Shown here in pieces: positions 1 through 10,678 of a DNA stretch of 64,000 nucleotides. A program made the translations under genes and the position numbers. The DNA lies in assembly GCA_024867545.1 (NCBI GenBank), contig JANFNE010000040.1:248001-312000 (forward strand). The letters run 5' to 3'. The number at the start of each line of letters is the position of its first letter. Positions within the stretch are counted from its first letter, which is position 1. The notes under the pieces were generated by a model. That model did not search any database, was not told the origin of the DNA, and saw only the letters and a list, made by a program, of their open reading frames with translations. Source of the DNA: Phytopythium helicoides (taxonomy: Eukaryota; Oomycota; Peronosporomycetes; Pythiales; Pythiaceae).

Positions 1-2
1 CG

Positions 3-2297
3 GCCCCGGAACAGAGTGTTCGCGTGTGGCTGTACAAGTTTGACGCCATGTCCCTGGTATGGCGTGCGTTTGCTTTACAGTATCCGTCGATCGGCCGAGC
101 TTTTCCTCCCTGCCTTCTCGACTATTCTATCTCATGCGCAGATGGTACCGTCGATGAATATGATGCCATGTTCAGTGGTGACGTAGTGTACGGAATGATC
201 GATGCGATTTCGGATGAACTGGCGGGGTCGAAGCCAACTCCCCGCTTCCCCGAACCTGCGACAGCATACCTGCGGACAAGAAGCTTATTTCGCGACCGTG
301 CCCACCATCTTTTACTTCCTGGACTGTTTAGCGACAAAGTGTGGCGAACGCACCAGGGTCTTTACTACTCACCGGACACACTTGCCTTCCATAAGGATCC
401 GTCAAAACGGCTTGGCTCGCTTTGTTACAATCGCGGTGCTCGCCCCAACTTTTGTAACGAGATATACATCAACTACATGCGCTCGTGTAAACGCGGGGCT
501 GCCAAATGCACGGGTGTTGGACTTCTCCATATGGATATCCTCAAATCTGTCGACACCATTCAGCAGGCGAACCCTGGCTCCGTGGTTGACTTGACCATTC
601 TCGATAGCCAGGACGACATCCAGCAAACGGTAGGCGGGATCTCGACCGTTGGATTTCGTCGCAGTGAAGTCACGTCGATCGTTCGCGCTCGAAACTGCTC
701 GGTCGACATGTCCGAGTGCGAGACTGTTTTCATTCAGGAGCATCGGTATGCAACTGCGCGGGTAACGAGTGATTCCGACGAGTGGTTTGTGGTGGTGGCT
801 GCCATGCGCTCGATTGGACAAGCTTACATGTTCCTGCGCGTTATCTTCTTGATTGGTGGCTGTTTCGTGTGGGTCAAGACCATCGCCAAGTCGGACACGA
901 CGAGTCGGCCTTTCCACTATATACTGCGAGACACCGGGCGATTGCTTGGCAAGGTACCCGTCCAGTGCATCGTCTACGGCAGCCCGTTCCCGATCTTCTG
1001 CTACGTGTTTGCGCACTTGGTGGACTCACCAGCGACGTATTTGCTACTCAACGGCTCGTTCTTGTCCAGCGGCGGGTTGCTAAATGTCTCCGTCGGCCAG
1101 TTTGTCCCCATCGCAGTCATGCAAATGCGCAATGTTTGGCTATTTGCACTGATCTTACTAGCGGTTGTTGCTGTCCATTCTTCCGACCGATTTGGTTGGC
1201 GCCGATCCCAGCACAAACCACCTCTACCTGATGCTGCTCAGCTATGTGTTACTCCAGCAGCCGGAGGCAACAACGAGAAGCACCGGCCATTTGATCTTCG
1301 AGGCGTACTCGGAGTGCCAGAGTACATCTTGAGCGCGCTATCCTGTATTACGGTGGTGGCTCAGTACCGGCGTCCAGCGTTCCGCTACACGGCTATCACC
1401 GACTTGTATGAGCTAAGTAATCCTCGTGACTACAGCAATCAGCGACTCATGGCTGTCAAATACCAGCACGCATCCATCAATGGAAAGAGGGGTGACGGGG
1501 CTCGACAACTTGGAGGCATGATCATTGACCTCAAGTTTTTGGTCACGGCATTGATTGTTGTGCTCACTATCTACAGCGCTGCCAATTTGCTAGTGCTCGT
1601 CGTGAACCATGTCCTCGAGATGCACCACCAAAGATCCAAAAAGCGACACGAGCAAAGCACAAGCTCTCCACGTCGACTGACTCCGTGGCGCATGGGCTCC
1701 CGAACACCGGTTCCATACTCTGCTGGAGTGCTCTGGTCGAAAACCGCGCTCTGTGTGCATTGGACGAGCGACTTTTTCTGCATTGAGCAAATACCTCGTG
1801 CTGCGGTTTCGCCACTGCGCGCTGCAGTGAAGGAGAGGGTCAGACGCACAACATCCAATTTGACATCCTTCTCGAAACAGCTACTCAAGTTTCAACAATC
1901 GGGGACTTCCGTTCCTACTCCAGTCACCGCTTCCTCTCCAACGTCGAGCTTGCATCGCATGGAGCGCTCACATCTCGCGCCGGCCTCGCCTGTCATGGAC
2001 GCGATGACGTTCGAGCGACTGCAGCATCGCCTGGAGCGTTTGGAAGACCGCGACGAGCGTGTGGGCGCCAATATCACCTTCATGAACCTGGTGGTAATGA
2101 GCGACCCGATCGTGCTCGTGATCGTGAGTCGCCTCGCTCGCATCCGGCTTGGGTACTACAGCGTGAGCACACAGCAAGGGCTGCTACTGCTCCCCGAGAC
2201 GGCAGTCGCCAACGCGAGCGACGAGAGCGAGCTCAAGCTACTGGCGAAGGTGGACGCATGGGACCTGACCTGGTGTGAGCTGCTGCAGTGCGGTTAG
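3..2297 (+). CDS. Multi-pass membrane protein, 5' end outside window
   Basis: The frame is open to the window edge, and the residues before the first ATG (48) read as coding, so the N-terminus lies upstream. The visible part is about 765 residues. It begins with a Cys-containing, probably extracellular region (to about residue 260). Hydrophobic segments follow near residues 262-290, 370-392, 430-450 and 508-532 (counted from position 24). After that comes a Ser/Thr/Pro-rich, presumably cytosolic linker and a short folded C-terminal piece (from about residue 690) with a RLGYY...LLLPE...LLAKVDAWDL pattern. That piece resembles the C-terminal module of the membrane proteins at 17.2-26.2 kb, so I place it as a distant member of the same group. 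No named domain is recognised and function is unknown. It ends with TAG at 2295 and converges on the kinase gene. Confidence 0.7.
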   Translation, partial: APEQSVRVWLYKFDAMSLVWRAFALQYPSIGRAFPPCLLDYSISCADGTVDEYDAMFSGDVVYGMIDAISDELAGSKPTPRFPEPATAYLRTRSLFRDRAHHLLLPGLFSDKVWRTHQGLYYSPDTLAFHKDPSKRLGSLCYNRGARPNFCNEIYINYMRSCKRGAAKCTGVGLLHMDILKSVDTIQQANPGSVVDLTILDSQDDIQQTVGGISTVGFRRSEVTSIVRARNCSVDMSECETVFIQEHRYATARVTSDSDEWFVVVAAMRSIGQAYMFLRVIFLIGGCFVWVKTIAKSDTTSRPFHYILRDTGRLLGKVPVQCIVYGSPFPIFCYVFAHLVDSPATYLLLNGSFLSSGGLLNVSVGQFVPIAVMQMRNVWLFALILLAVVAVHSSDRFGWRRSQHKPPLPDAAQLCVTPAAGGNNEKHRPFDLRGVLGVPEYILSALSCITVVAQYRRPAFRYTAITDLYELSNPRDYSNQRLMAVKYQHASINGKRGDGARQLGGMIIDLKFLVTALIVVLTIYSAANLLVLVVNHVLEMHHQRSKKRHEQSTSSPRRLTPWRMGSRTPVPYSAGVLWSKTALCVHWTSDFFCIEQIPRAAVSPLRAAVKERVRRTTSNLTSFSKQLLKFQQSGTSVPTPVTASSPTSSLHRMERSHLAPASPVMDAMTFERLQHRLERLEDRDERVGANITFMNLVVMSDPIVLVIVSRLARIRLGYYSVSTQQGLLLLPETAVANASDESELKLLAKVDAWDLTWCELLQCG

Positions 2298-3027
2298 CAG
2301 TGGGCAATGCCTGACCAGGTTGAAGAGCTCTGAACCCTCTGGGTTTATTCAGATTAGTTAGGGCGTACAAACCGAAGATGGCTTGAGTTTTGAGCTTGCA
2401 CGCACTACCATCGACGAATTCATCGTGATGCTGCGTCTTCTTGACCGCCAAGACCTCATTGAGCAGACGCACCGTGAGCTCCGTCCGAGTCCGATTCAAA
2501 TATCCTATCGATAGATCGTGTGGCCAATATCCGATTGCAACTGACGAGGCTCTGGACATCAAACTAGGATAGGAAGTAAAGCGGGTGATTGAAATAGTGC
2601 TGTGCTGTGCTGGTCTGAGATCGAGCAGAACATGGTGGCGGATTTTCCTCTCGATGGTATTGTGGAACCTAGCTCTGTGTAGCTTCCACAGTAAGCAATC
2701 ACCTGCGCTTGACTGTGAACCTACTCAACGCGCGAAGAACCTAGCGTCTCTGTCTCCATGGCGATGAATGACGGCCCAAAAAAAATCCGGGTGAAGAATC
2801 GTCAAGTCTTCGGTAAGCTTTATTCAAAGCAACTTGTTTGCAGAAGATGCCTTTTAGTGACCTTCATGTACTAAACGATTCTACTTCGTACCAGTTAACC
2901 AACGCCAAACGCCATCCAACTATACTTGCTGCATGACTGACCAGTAGCTCTGCGCTCCAGACACCGAGTGCTCGATGCGCTCATGGAGAGGTAGGAAGAT
3001 TCCACCGCCGTATCCATTCGATTCCTC
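2298..3027. other. Intergenic region between convergent genes
   Basis: This 730-bp stretch holds the 3' flanks of the membrane-protein gene and of the kinase gene. The short reading frames here have no coding character. An A8 run lies near 2778. I see no RNA gene or repeat. Confidence 0.5.
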
Positions 3028-6000
3028 TCACATCATGATACACCCCCACGGTGCGCACCAACAGGTATCCCCTATCTCGACTCTCGGACTTTTAGAAAGA
3101 TTTGATAACGCACGGCGCGCTTGTTTCTTCTGCCCTCGCGTTCCTTTACGTGCGAGTTTCATGAGTACATCGATACCATCGACAGCTATGACCGAAGCAC
3201 TAATGTCAGCATGGTCCGATAAGTTCGCCAGCGAAGCCGCCGCTACGAGTATTTGTTCTTCAGTCCCATCTCGAACAAGTTCTACCAACGCATTGACGCC
3301 TTGGGCTTCTGTCACTGAATTGCTGATGTCTGCCCAATTTGACAGATTTGCCAACACCATAGTTGCTGTGTGCTTCTGGTTATATGTGCCGTCACGCACA
3401 AGTTGCACCAACGGTTCAATTCCTTGCGCGTCTAAAACCGCTGCACTCATATCTCTATGGCCCGACAAGTTGGCCAAAGCTGCAACAGCTTCATCCTTTT
3501 GATCCTCAGTACCGTCTCGCATGAGCTCCACTAGAATGTGAATACCTCGAACCTTCAGGATCGGGTCACTGAAATCCATATAATTTGACAGATTGCCTAG
3601 AGTCATAGTGGCTGCGCGTTTTTCATTGTTATTGCCGCACCCCATAAGATGCACAAGCGCTTCAATCCCACCATTTGCCAGTACAGGGTCGGTAATATCT
3701 GCCACACTTGATACGTTGGCCAAAGTTATCGTCGCTTGGAGTTTCTGACTACCGGTCCCTCCATGAACGAGCTGCAAGAGGGCATCAATTCCGCATGACT
3801 CCACCAATTCTTCCTTGATATTTGCATCCGCAGATATGTTTGCCAAAGCAATTGCTGCTGGAGTCTTCTGGTCTTCAGTGCCGTCACGCAAAAGCTGCAC
3901 TAATGTGTCTACGCCTTGTGCTCCTAATAGCGACTTGGTGATATCGGTATCACCAGAAAGGTTTGATAGTGCACGAGCTGCGTATTTCTTTTGAGAGCCA
4001 TTTCCCATTTTCATTAAGGTTATCAGCTCCTCGACACCGCGGACAGCCAGCACATCTTCACTGATATCGGCTCGAACAGTCAAATTGGCTAACGACACAG
4101 ATGCATACGTTTTCTGCTCGTCAGAGCCGTCTCGAAGTAACTGTACCAATGCTTCAACACCACTTGCAGCCAGCAAAGCTTCGCTGATATCTGCACCAGA
4201 GGATAAGGTTCCAATCGCATTGGCTGCTACTGTCTTCATTTCAGAAGTGCCGGAATTTATCATGGCCACGAGGGAAGAAACTAATTTCGTTGACATCACG
4301 GCCGAAAAGCTACTTTCGGTCAACGCGATGAGCGCACGTGCAGCCAAAGTCTTTTGACGATCTGTTCCGTTGTAAAGCAAGTGAAGGACTGCATTTATTT
4401 CGCGCGAACTTGCTCGACCATTTCTGCTAACTGCAACAGATATAATTTGGTTGGATGCATGAGAGGCAACCCTCGTATTCTGGCTTTGCGCCAAATCAAT
4501 CAAACTCAGCAATATTCCACCACGCGTCACCACATGATTTCTAAATGTTTTTGGGTTATAGACACCACCAAACCACAGCTGATCTTGATCCAGCCTTTGA
4601 AGTAAGGAAGACAAGTGAATCACCACCGTATCCATTGTTACTCGTGTAGATGGATCCTGAGCACACATGCGCTCGATCAAACCCCATTCAGAATCACCAA
4701 TACTCGAAGGACGAGGTGGCAACCGGCCTCTTGTCACAACAAGGTTCTTCAGAGTATCGTTGTCTGTATCCTCTCCCCACGGACACGACCCACTCATCAC
4801 CTCGATCATCACCATCGCGAAAGAGTACACATCCGAAGCAAAGGTAGCCACACTACCACTCAAACATTCGGGAGCCTTCCACTGATACGCACCAAGCGCA
4901 CCAGCAGAAGCACCACTCGGATCCTTCGCTCGCACACTCAGTCCGAAATCAGTCAACTTCGCCACACCATCACCACCAACCAAAATATTGTTCGCCTTCA
5001 GATCAGCATGCACGATCCCGTTGTTGTGCAAGTACTGCAGTCCAAGTGCCGCATTCAACAAACAGTACCACATCAGGTACGGATCGCGACCCTTACTATC
5101 GAGATACTTGTCCTGATCACCACCACTCGCATACTCACACACGAAGAAGAGGTCACCAATATCACAAGCTCCATACATCTTGACGACGTTGATGTGGTTG
5201 AGTTGGAACCATACATCTGCTTCTTGACGGAACTGTGTTTCGGTTGTGGTGTGTTGTTTGACTCTTTTGACGATGACCGGTGTTTGGAACCATTTGCCTT
5301 TGTGGACGGATCCGAAAGCACCTTCGCTGAATGCGCCGTGCGCATCAAAGTCGATTTGTTCTCGTGGAATGTACCACCGAGACAAAACGTTGGATTCCAT
5401 TGTGAGTACTTTTTTCGTGTCAAAGGTGGCACTGATCTCGTGATCAACAAGTGGCGATGAAATTGATCGATACTCATTTTCCCACTCTCTGAGCCAGTCG
5501 TGGATTTGACTCGAAGATGATAACTCATGCAAAACCAGAAATTGATCCAGCTTTGAATGCAACGAATACACTCGTCCGGGATCGAGCTGTTGCAGTGTTT
5601 GCTGAGAGTAAGCTGTGCTGGAAGTTGCACTTACTGATGCACTCACACTAAAACTCATAGACAGACTTTGACTGAAGCTGCTTGTCTGGGTCTTTTGTTG
5701 GATATAGCTTGAGAAATGACGAAGCAAACTACATAGGTGAGCAATTGGCTTCAAAAGCGTTGACCAGTCTGACTGCTCATCAAATCTCAGTTGTAGTTGA
5801 TCAATGATATTGTCATAACGTCTCACCAAACTGCAGAGTGGTTGGTTCGTTGCAGGTATCACATCCCGGCATTTCAAGAGAAGCTGGTCGATCGTCTCCC
5901 CCATTAGTGTCGCTTTCATATCCTTCACTCGAGTAACACCTTCAATTTGACACTCCAGAATCTGAACATATTCGAGCCAGTCGTGTCGACTATGAACCTC

Positions 6001-7368
6001 TGCGAGCTCACCCAGCGTATCGACCACTCGCAAAAATTCACCATCGGTAATCTCTCTCAGTTGCTTCAGCAATCGCCACTCGTGGTCGTCAACACACGCA
6101 GGAATCGAAGCTTGTCCGGACTCCATATCTCGATATGCTTCAACAATCTCCTGGTCATCTACACCAGCGTTTGGTTCTTCCTTGACCGACTCATTCATGC
6201 TATCTAGCACTCTAATGATTGCAATAACCAACGACTCAATCCAATCATCGTCAAACAGGCTTTGCTCACGTTGATTGAGCATGAGAACAGATTCCTTGTC
6301 ATCGTCTGGCCCCGTACACTCTCGGAGATGAACGCCAAGCATCACAGCACGATTCTCGTACTGAGCACAGTACAAATGATCCACCACCACATCGGGGCAA
6401 ACATACCCACGCTCAAACATGTACTGCAACGCCAAACCCACTTCGTACACACGCTCCCACACTTTCTTCCGATCTCCTTCCGCGACAATTGCATACTCCG
6501 TCATCGGTCGAGTCTTCTCGTGAACCACAAACATCTCATCACCGACATGACACGCACCAAGAAACTTGGCCACATGCGGATGGTTCAACTCGGACCACCC
6601 CGACGCTTCTTTGATGAATCGTTCTTTGTCGGCGTGTTTTGGAACGAACCGATCGTTCCCCCACGTCGACATGCCGAATGTGGCAGCAAACTCGAACGGC
6701 AGTACGAACCATGTTGGGAGTGTCATGATGACGATGTTGGAGTGAGTAGCGACGATGTGGAACGCCATCTGGATCACATTGAGCTCCTGGAGGGTCAATG
6801 CTTCGACTGGGTGTGCGTCAGACTCCGGACCGAACTTGTGGACGGTAGCCTTGAGTAACGTCAGCACTTCTTCAGCCTTGTCGTCGGAGTCGATGTCAGC
6901 GAGAAGCGAAGAAACTCCCCCCGAGTCGACTAGCTCTAAGCTGGATCGGTACCAGTCAGCTCGCTCTTGACGTTCCTTTCGCAAGACTGCTTCCCACGCC
7001 TCCTTCTCAGCCAGCTCGTCCGTCTCATTGTCGAGGTAGGCTACTGCAGTATCCAGCACAACGTGGAGTCGTCGTAGGTGGTGCACCACGGTCCCCGTCT
7101 GGGCCAGCCGAACCAACGGTATCTCTTCCATCTCAAACACTCGTAGCTCGTCGACCACGCTCTCGGCTGCCAGTAGGAGGCCGAAGAACTCGTCGGTCAC
7201 TTGATCTTCTCCCATCTGCTCAATGAATCTGCGAAAGCGCCGATACCGAGACGCCGCGTGGTCTCCAAGCTCGTGGGTCTCGCCCTCCATGTCTCTAGAC
7301 CAGTCCACCGCCCAGCGAGTCTTCTTTTCTTCGGTGCTTCCCTCCATCGCTGCGCCATTCGCGATCAT
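3028..7368 (-). CDS. Pseudokinase - TKL-type protein kinase - armadillo repeat protein
   Basis: An uninterrupted 1446-residue protein starting at ATG 7368; an in-frame ATG at 7347 is the alternative start. Residues about 215-400 form a degenerate kinase fold: the helix-C/beta-4 signature HPHVAKFLGACHVGDE is kept, but the HRD and DFG motifs are lost. A Ser/Gln-rich and helical linker follows. Residues about 672-935 are a TKL-like kinase with SEGAFGSV glycine loop, VIVKRV lysine, HADLKANN catalytic loop, TDFGLS and KAPE motifs. Residues about 985-1430 contain 11 armadillo repeats of about 41 residues (consensus VEALVQLLRDGT..QK..AA.ALANLS), as in vacuolar protein 8-type solenoids. The protein is probably a cytosolic signalling kinase recruiting partners through the ARM solenoid. 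HAD instead of HRD and loss of the first loop glycine may weaken or alter catalysis. There is no signal peptide. Confidence 0.9.
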   Translation of the reverse strand: MIANGAAMEGSTEEKKTRWAVDWSRDMEGETHELGDHAASRYRRFRRFIEQMGEDQVTDEFFGLLLAAESVVDELRVFEMEEIPLVRLAQTGTVVHHLRRLHVVLDTAVAYLDNETDELAEKEAWEAVLRKERQERADWYRSSLELVDSGGVSSLLADIDSDDKAEEVLTLLKATVHKFGPESDAHPVEALTLQELNVIQMAFHIVATHSNIVIMTLPTWFVLPFEFAATFGMSTWGNDRFVPKHADKERFIKEASGWSELNHPHVAKFLGACHVGDEMFVVHEKTRPMTEYAIVAEGDRKKVWERVYEVGLALQYMFERGYVCPDVVVDHLYCAQYENRAVMLGVHLRECTGPDDDKESVLMLNQREQSLFDDDWIESLVIAIIRVLDSMNESVKEEPNAGVDDQEIVEAYRDMESGQASIPACVDDHEWRLLKQLREITDGEFLRVVDTLGELAEVHSRHDWLEYVQILECQIEGVTRVKDMKATLMGETIDQLLLKCRDVIPATNQPLCSLVRRYDNIIDQLQLRFDEQSDWSTLLKPIAHLCSLLRHFSSYIQQKTQTSSFSQSLSMSFSVSASVSATSSTAYSQQTLQQLDPGRVYSLHSKLDQFLVLHELSSSSQIHDWLREWENEYRSISSPLVDHEISATFDTKKVLTMESNVLSRWYIPREQIDFDAHGAFSEGAFGSVHKGKWFQTPVIVKRVKQHTTTETQFRQEADVWFQLNHINVVKMYGACDIGDLFFVCEYASGGDQDKYLDSKGRDPYLMWYCLLNAALGLQYLHNNGIVHADLKANNILVGGDGVAKLTDFGLSVRAKDPSGASAGALGAYQWKAPECLSGSVATFASDVYSFAMVMIEVMSGSCPWGEDTDNDTLKNLVVTRGRLPPRPSSIGDSEWGLIERMCAQDPSTRVTMDTVVIHLSSLLQRLDQDQLWFGGVYNPKTFRNHVVTRGGILLSLIDLAQSQNTRVASHASNQIISVAVSRNGRASSREINAVLHLLYNGTDRQKTLAARALIALTESSFSAVMSTKLVSSLVAMINSGTSEMKTVAANAIGTLSSGADISEALLAASGVEALVQLLRDGSDEQKTYASVSLANLTVRADISEDVLAVRGVEELITLMKMGNGSQKKYAARALSNLSGDTDITKSLLGAQGVDTLVQLLRDGTEDQKTPAAIALANISADANIKEELVESCGIDALLQLVHGGTGSQKLQATITLANVSSVADITDPVLANGGIEALVHLMGCGNNNEKRAATMTLGNLSNYMDFSDPILKVRGIHILVELMRDGTEDQKDEAVAALANLSGHRDMSAAVLDAQGIEPLVQLVRDGTYNQKHTATMVLANLSNWADISNSVTEAQGVNALVELVRDGTEEQILVAAASLANLSDHADISASVIAVDGIDVLMKLARKGTRGQKKQARRALSNLSKSPRVEIGDTCWCAPWGCIMM

Positions 7369-8124
7369 CTATCTCGGTGCAGGAAGGAGAAGCTTTTGCT
7401 GTGTACCCACGAGACCAGATGCTGGTGTATAGAGGTCATCACTTGCCAAAATATAGTCTCATTGTTTATTTTGGTAATATTATTGTTGAGAACTACTCAT
7501 TATAAAAGGTTATTGGACGCTCGATTTTCGTGGGTATTGGTGTGGGCGATGCTCCTGTGGGAGATTTAGCGAGCTACTGCTGCCTGTGGGGTCGAGGAGG
7601 TCAGTCCATGTTGCTTCAGTTGCTGTGGTGACCGCAAACGTCAATGTGCAACTTCGTAACATCGTTAGTGCTCTCATTGCGAAGACGTGATCACCTTGCA
7701 GCTCAGCGTCTGTGATTTTCTGACAGTAAAAAGCATGAAGGTCAGCAAACCTAGTGACACATTGGTGCTATATGTACTTTGACGTGCTGTTTCGAGTCAC
7801 CCTCGGTGGCGTAGTTGACTGGAATACCAAGTGGCTCACCACCCTCTTGTCTTCTTTCAAGATCAGGTACAGGAGATGCATCAAACGAAAGGTGAGCTAT
7901 TCACCGAGTACCTCTTCACAAGATGGAAAGCCCGAAAAACTGAATAGAGGATGGAAGCATTCTCCCCTTTTTGGTCTGTCGCGTAGGAGCACGAGGTGGA
8001 CTCTACTCGGTAGAGTTGTTCAAAATGCAGCCCCATTGTGTAGAGCACACCCGCAAACTGGGGCGATTGAGAACATTCGGAGGTTGGAGCGGCATGAAGT
8101 TGTTCCGCCAGAGCTAACGCAACT

Positions 8125-8145
8125 GATGAATTGGACCAATTCATC
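8125..8145. repeat. Perfect inverted repeat, 10-bp arms
   Basis: Arms GATGAATTGG (8125-8134) and CCAATTCATC (8136-8145) are exact reverse complements around a single A. They lie in the gene-poor spacer, not next to a gene start. This could be a protein-binding dyad or a mobile-element remnant. Confidence 0.6.
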
Positions 8146-8377
8146 GATTGGACCGCGAAGAATCGTTGTGAAAGTATTGATTCCACGCTGGCGGGTACTC
8201 CAGCGCGAGTAGTTGAGCAAGTGCAATGGCCAGGAAACAGGTTGAAGCATTTAGCAATTGAGCCACGGCCAACACGACTTAATACCACCATGTGAAATTG
8301 AACGTTTTGCGATCTCGAGCGGCTCCATGTCCTGGTCACCACAACTTTCGAGACGCCAACACCAATAGTTGGGCGTT

Positions 8378-8389
8378 TACCAATTGGTA
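8378..8389. repeat. 12-bp palindrome TACCAATTGGTA
   Basis: A perfect palindrome sharing the CCAATT/AATTGG core with the inverted repeat at 8125-8145, about 230 bp away. Confidence 0.5.
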
Positions 8390-10514
8390 GCGTCGTTGCA
8401 GGAGCCAGATCCAGCCCTACCTTTATCAGGGAGGAGGGCTCCGATGCGCTCTCACACTAAACTACCGAGTTCAAAAGTGGAGGGTAGCACAGGGTTTGCA
8501 CGGATGATGAGAACGTAAACGATGTTCACACGTCTCGCTGCCAAGCTAATAGAGTGCCATCTCTCTGACACGCTCGCAGCCTCATCAATAGCGATGATAT
8601 AGTCGACGTTGAGCCAACTGTATGTAGGTCCAAGGAATATGTGCCATGCCGTTGTTGAACGCGGCGCGCGCCGCATTCGCTGAACTACAGATCTCACTTC
8701 AACTTGCAGTGGCTCCAGACGCAACGACGAGCAAGGAGATGAGTGGTGGGTCTAGCAGGGCGTGGTGGAGTCATGCTAGCAGCAACCAGCTCACCGCAGT
8801 CGAGTGGATGGTATGCTGAGGCATTCGTCATCCTCGTCGACGGCAATTTGCCAATCATAGGTTCACCAGTCGGGTCCTCCCACAGCGGGAATCTCACCGA
8901 GACCGCAGCTCCTCCACCAAATGGTCCGACGCGCTGCAGCTCACGACGATCCGAATGCTCGACAGCGCTGTCTCCCACTGCTCTCTATAGCGATGCAAAC
9001 ACCAGCTCGGATGCAACCAGTTGCTCACGACCCGTCGAATCTTGGCTCTCATCCTCGTCACCAGCGCACAACCGCGGGGCAGCAGCCCCTCACGCAGCCA
9101 CGACCGTCGCCTGCTCGCGTGTACACAGTCGCAGCGAGGGCCAGCAGCTTGAAGCAGCGACTAACCGCTCATCCAGGATGGGCCGGCGACCACTCAAGCC
9201 CCGTGGGATCCCTCGATGCGATCACGGCCCGACCCGACCGCTGGCCTTGTGCACCCACGGATGACGACGTCCGTCAGCAGCTCTGGCTCATGCCGTTCGC
9301 ATCGTTAGCGTCGTCTCCTCACGGCGAGAGCCCCATGATCGCGACAGGCGGTGCATGTGGCGGCGATCCGCGACGATCGCAAGCGCACGCGAGTATCCAG
9401 CGCAGGTAGTCGGATCGTTGACTTGGTTTCACTATACAGCGATCCGGCGCTTGAAGCAGTGCCCTGCGCGCGGGGCTCTGCACCGGACGGACGATGTACT
9501 GCTTTTTCGTTAGCTGGTCATCAAGGAATCCGCGAAACCGCCGATATCAGGTATACTGAACGCGAGTCAGAGACGTTCAGTTCCGCGTCCATCTGGGATC
9601 AGCGCGCGTTCGGAGTCTGACTATCTCGCCATGTGGTGACTTGCTGTTTGTATGGGTACACTCGCTGCGAGCCACGAAAAAAACGGTTTCTACAGCTGTC
9701 GAGTCTGGCGTGCCCTGGCACCGAACTGGTATGCGCGACGGTAAATCAAAGAAAAGGCCGACTTTTGTTTTATGATGCAAACCAGAACGACTAACGCCTT
9801 AGTTCGGACAGCGACGGCCTTTTACATCCGCATAGGGCGCGGCTTGCGTCAAGCAAAAAGGTTGACGAGCGCGCGCCGGGCCTTTAGCCGCAAAAGCAGT
9901 AACACCAATGCAATTGCAGTGCGAGCGCGTGGGGACGCGCGGGCGGCAGCTGTCGCACGCTGGTGGGTGCGCCGTGCGCCCGCAACGCCGAGAGTACTGT
10001 ACTGTACACTGTAGTTCGCCAGCTGTCCGTCCCGTGCCTGCATCGTCAAGTTGTCGCCTGGAGCACGACGAACCAGCCTGGTAGGTATACAAACACCAAG
10101 TGAAAGGATCTGCGCTGAATGGAACGTCCACTCTGCCGTGTCTCTTCACATGCTCGCCGCCTCGTTTATGGTGTTCAGCGCACGTCGCGGTCAGATGGCT
10201 AAAGTATACAAATCGCAAGATAGTCGAGTTCGGGGCGGGGTGGGGGAGCCGGGTCGCGCATGGCTCCCACTCTGCCGGGGTCTTTTACTTGGATTTCGTA
10301 TGTTGCGGCTCGTCTGCCTGATCGAGAGTCAGCGGCGATCTTCGGCGCATCTTGAAGTTTGTATGGTTGGCAGGGCGGAAAGCGGGGCGCGGCGGCCACC
10401 AGCTGGCGCGTAAAAGCTTGGCTAACCGAGGGAAACCGGATCGGCGTCGCCAACTCGCGTCGCGCATACTAGTATATCCGGGCGCTCCTCTCCTGCGCGC
10501 GGACTTTCTCGCGG

Positions 10515-10529
10515 TCATTCCCCAATTTT
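10515..10529 (+). promoter_or_regulatory. Oomycete core promoter (Inr + FPR) of the mucin gene
   Basis: TCATTCCCCAATTTT matches the oomycete initiator (TCATTYY) joined directly to the flanking promoter region (CAWTTT). The predicted start is near A 10517, giving a 5' leader of about 160 nt before ATG 10679. The match is seen directly; promoter use is inferred from the known consensus. Confidence 0.75.
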
Positions 10530-10678
10530 CCTCGTGGACGGAGCACGCGCCCTCGGCTTCTTCCTCGCGGACGAATTCCCTTTCCTGTCGTGTCGTTCGC
10601 CTGCGTGTGACGGTCGTCATCTCCCCTCTCTGTTCTCCGTTCCTCGCATCTACTCGCTCCAACCCTCACTAGTCGAGC

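Larger units (their letters stand above)
7369..10514. other. Gene-poor spacer of about 3.1 kb
   Basis: No convincing gene is seen on either strand. The region contains the 5' flank of the kinase gene (AT-rich around 7440-7500) and two perfect inverted repeats near 8.1 and 8.4 kb. The GC-rich part from about 9.8 kb is probably upstream regulatory DNA of the mucin gene. Short open frames at 7754-8212 (+) and 7881-8342 (-) overlap on opposite strands and have no recognisable domain. A decayed mobile element is possible but unproven. Confidence 0.45.

Noticed and set aside
7754..8342. Overlapping open frames on both strands, possible transposase remnant
   Set aside because: No catalytic motif, no terminal repeats, and no recognised similarity; kept only as a note in the spacer.
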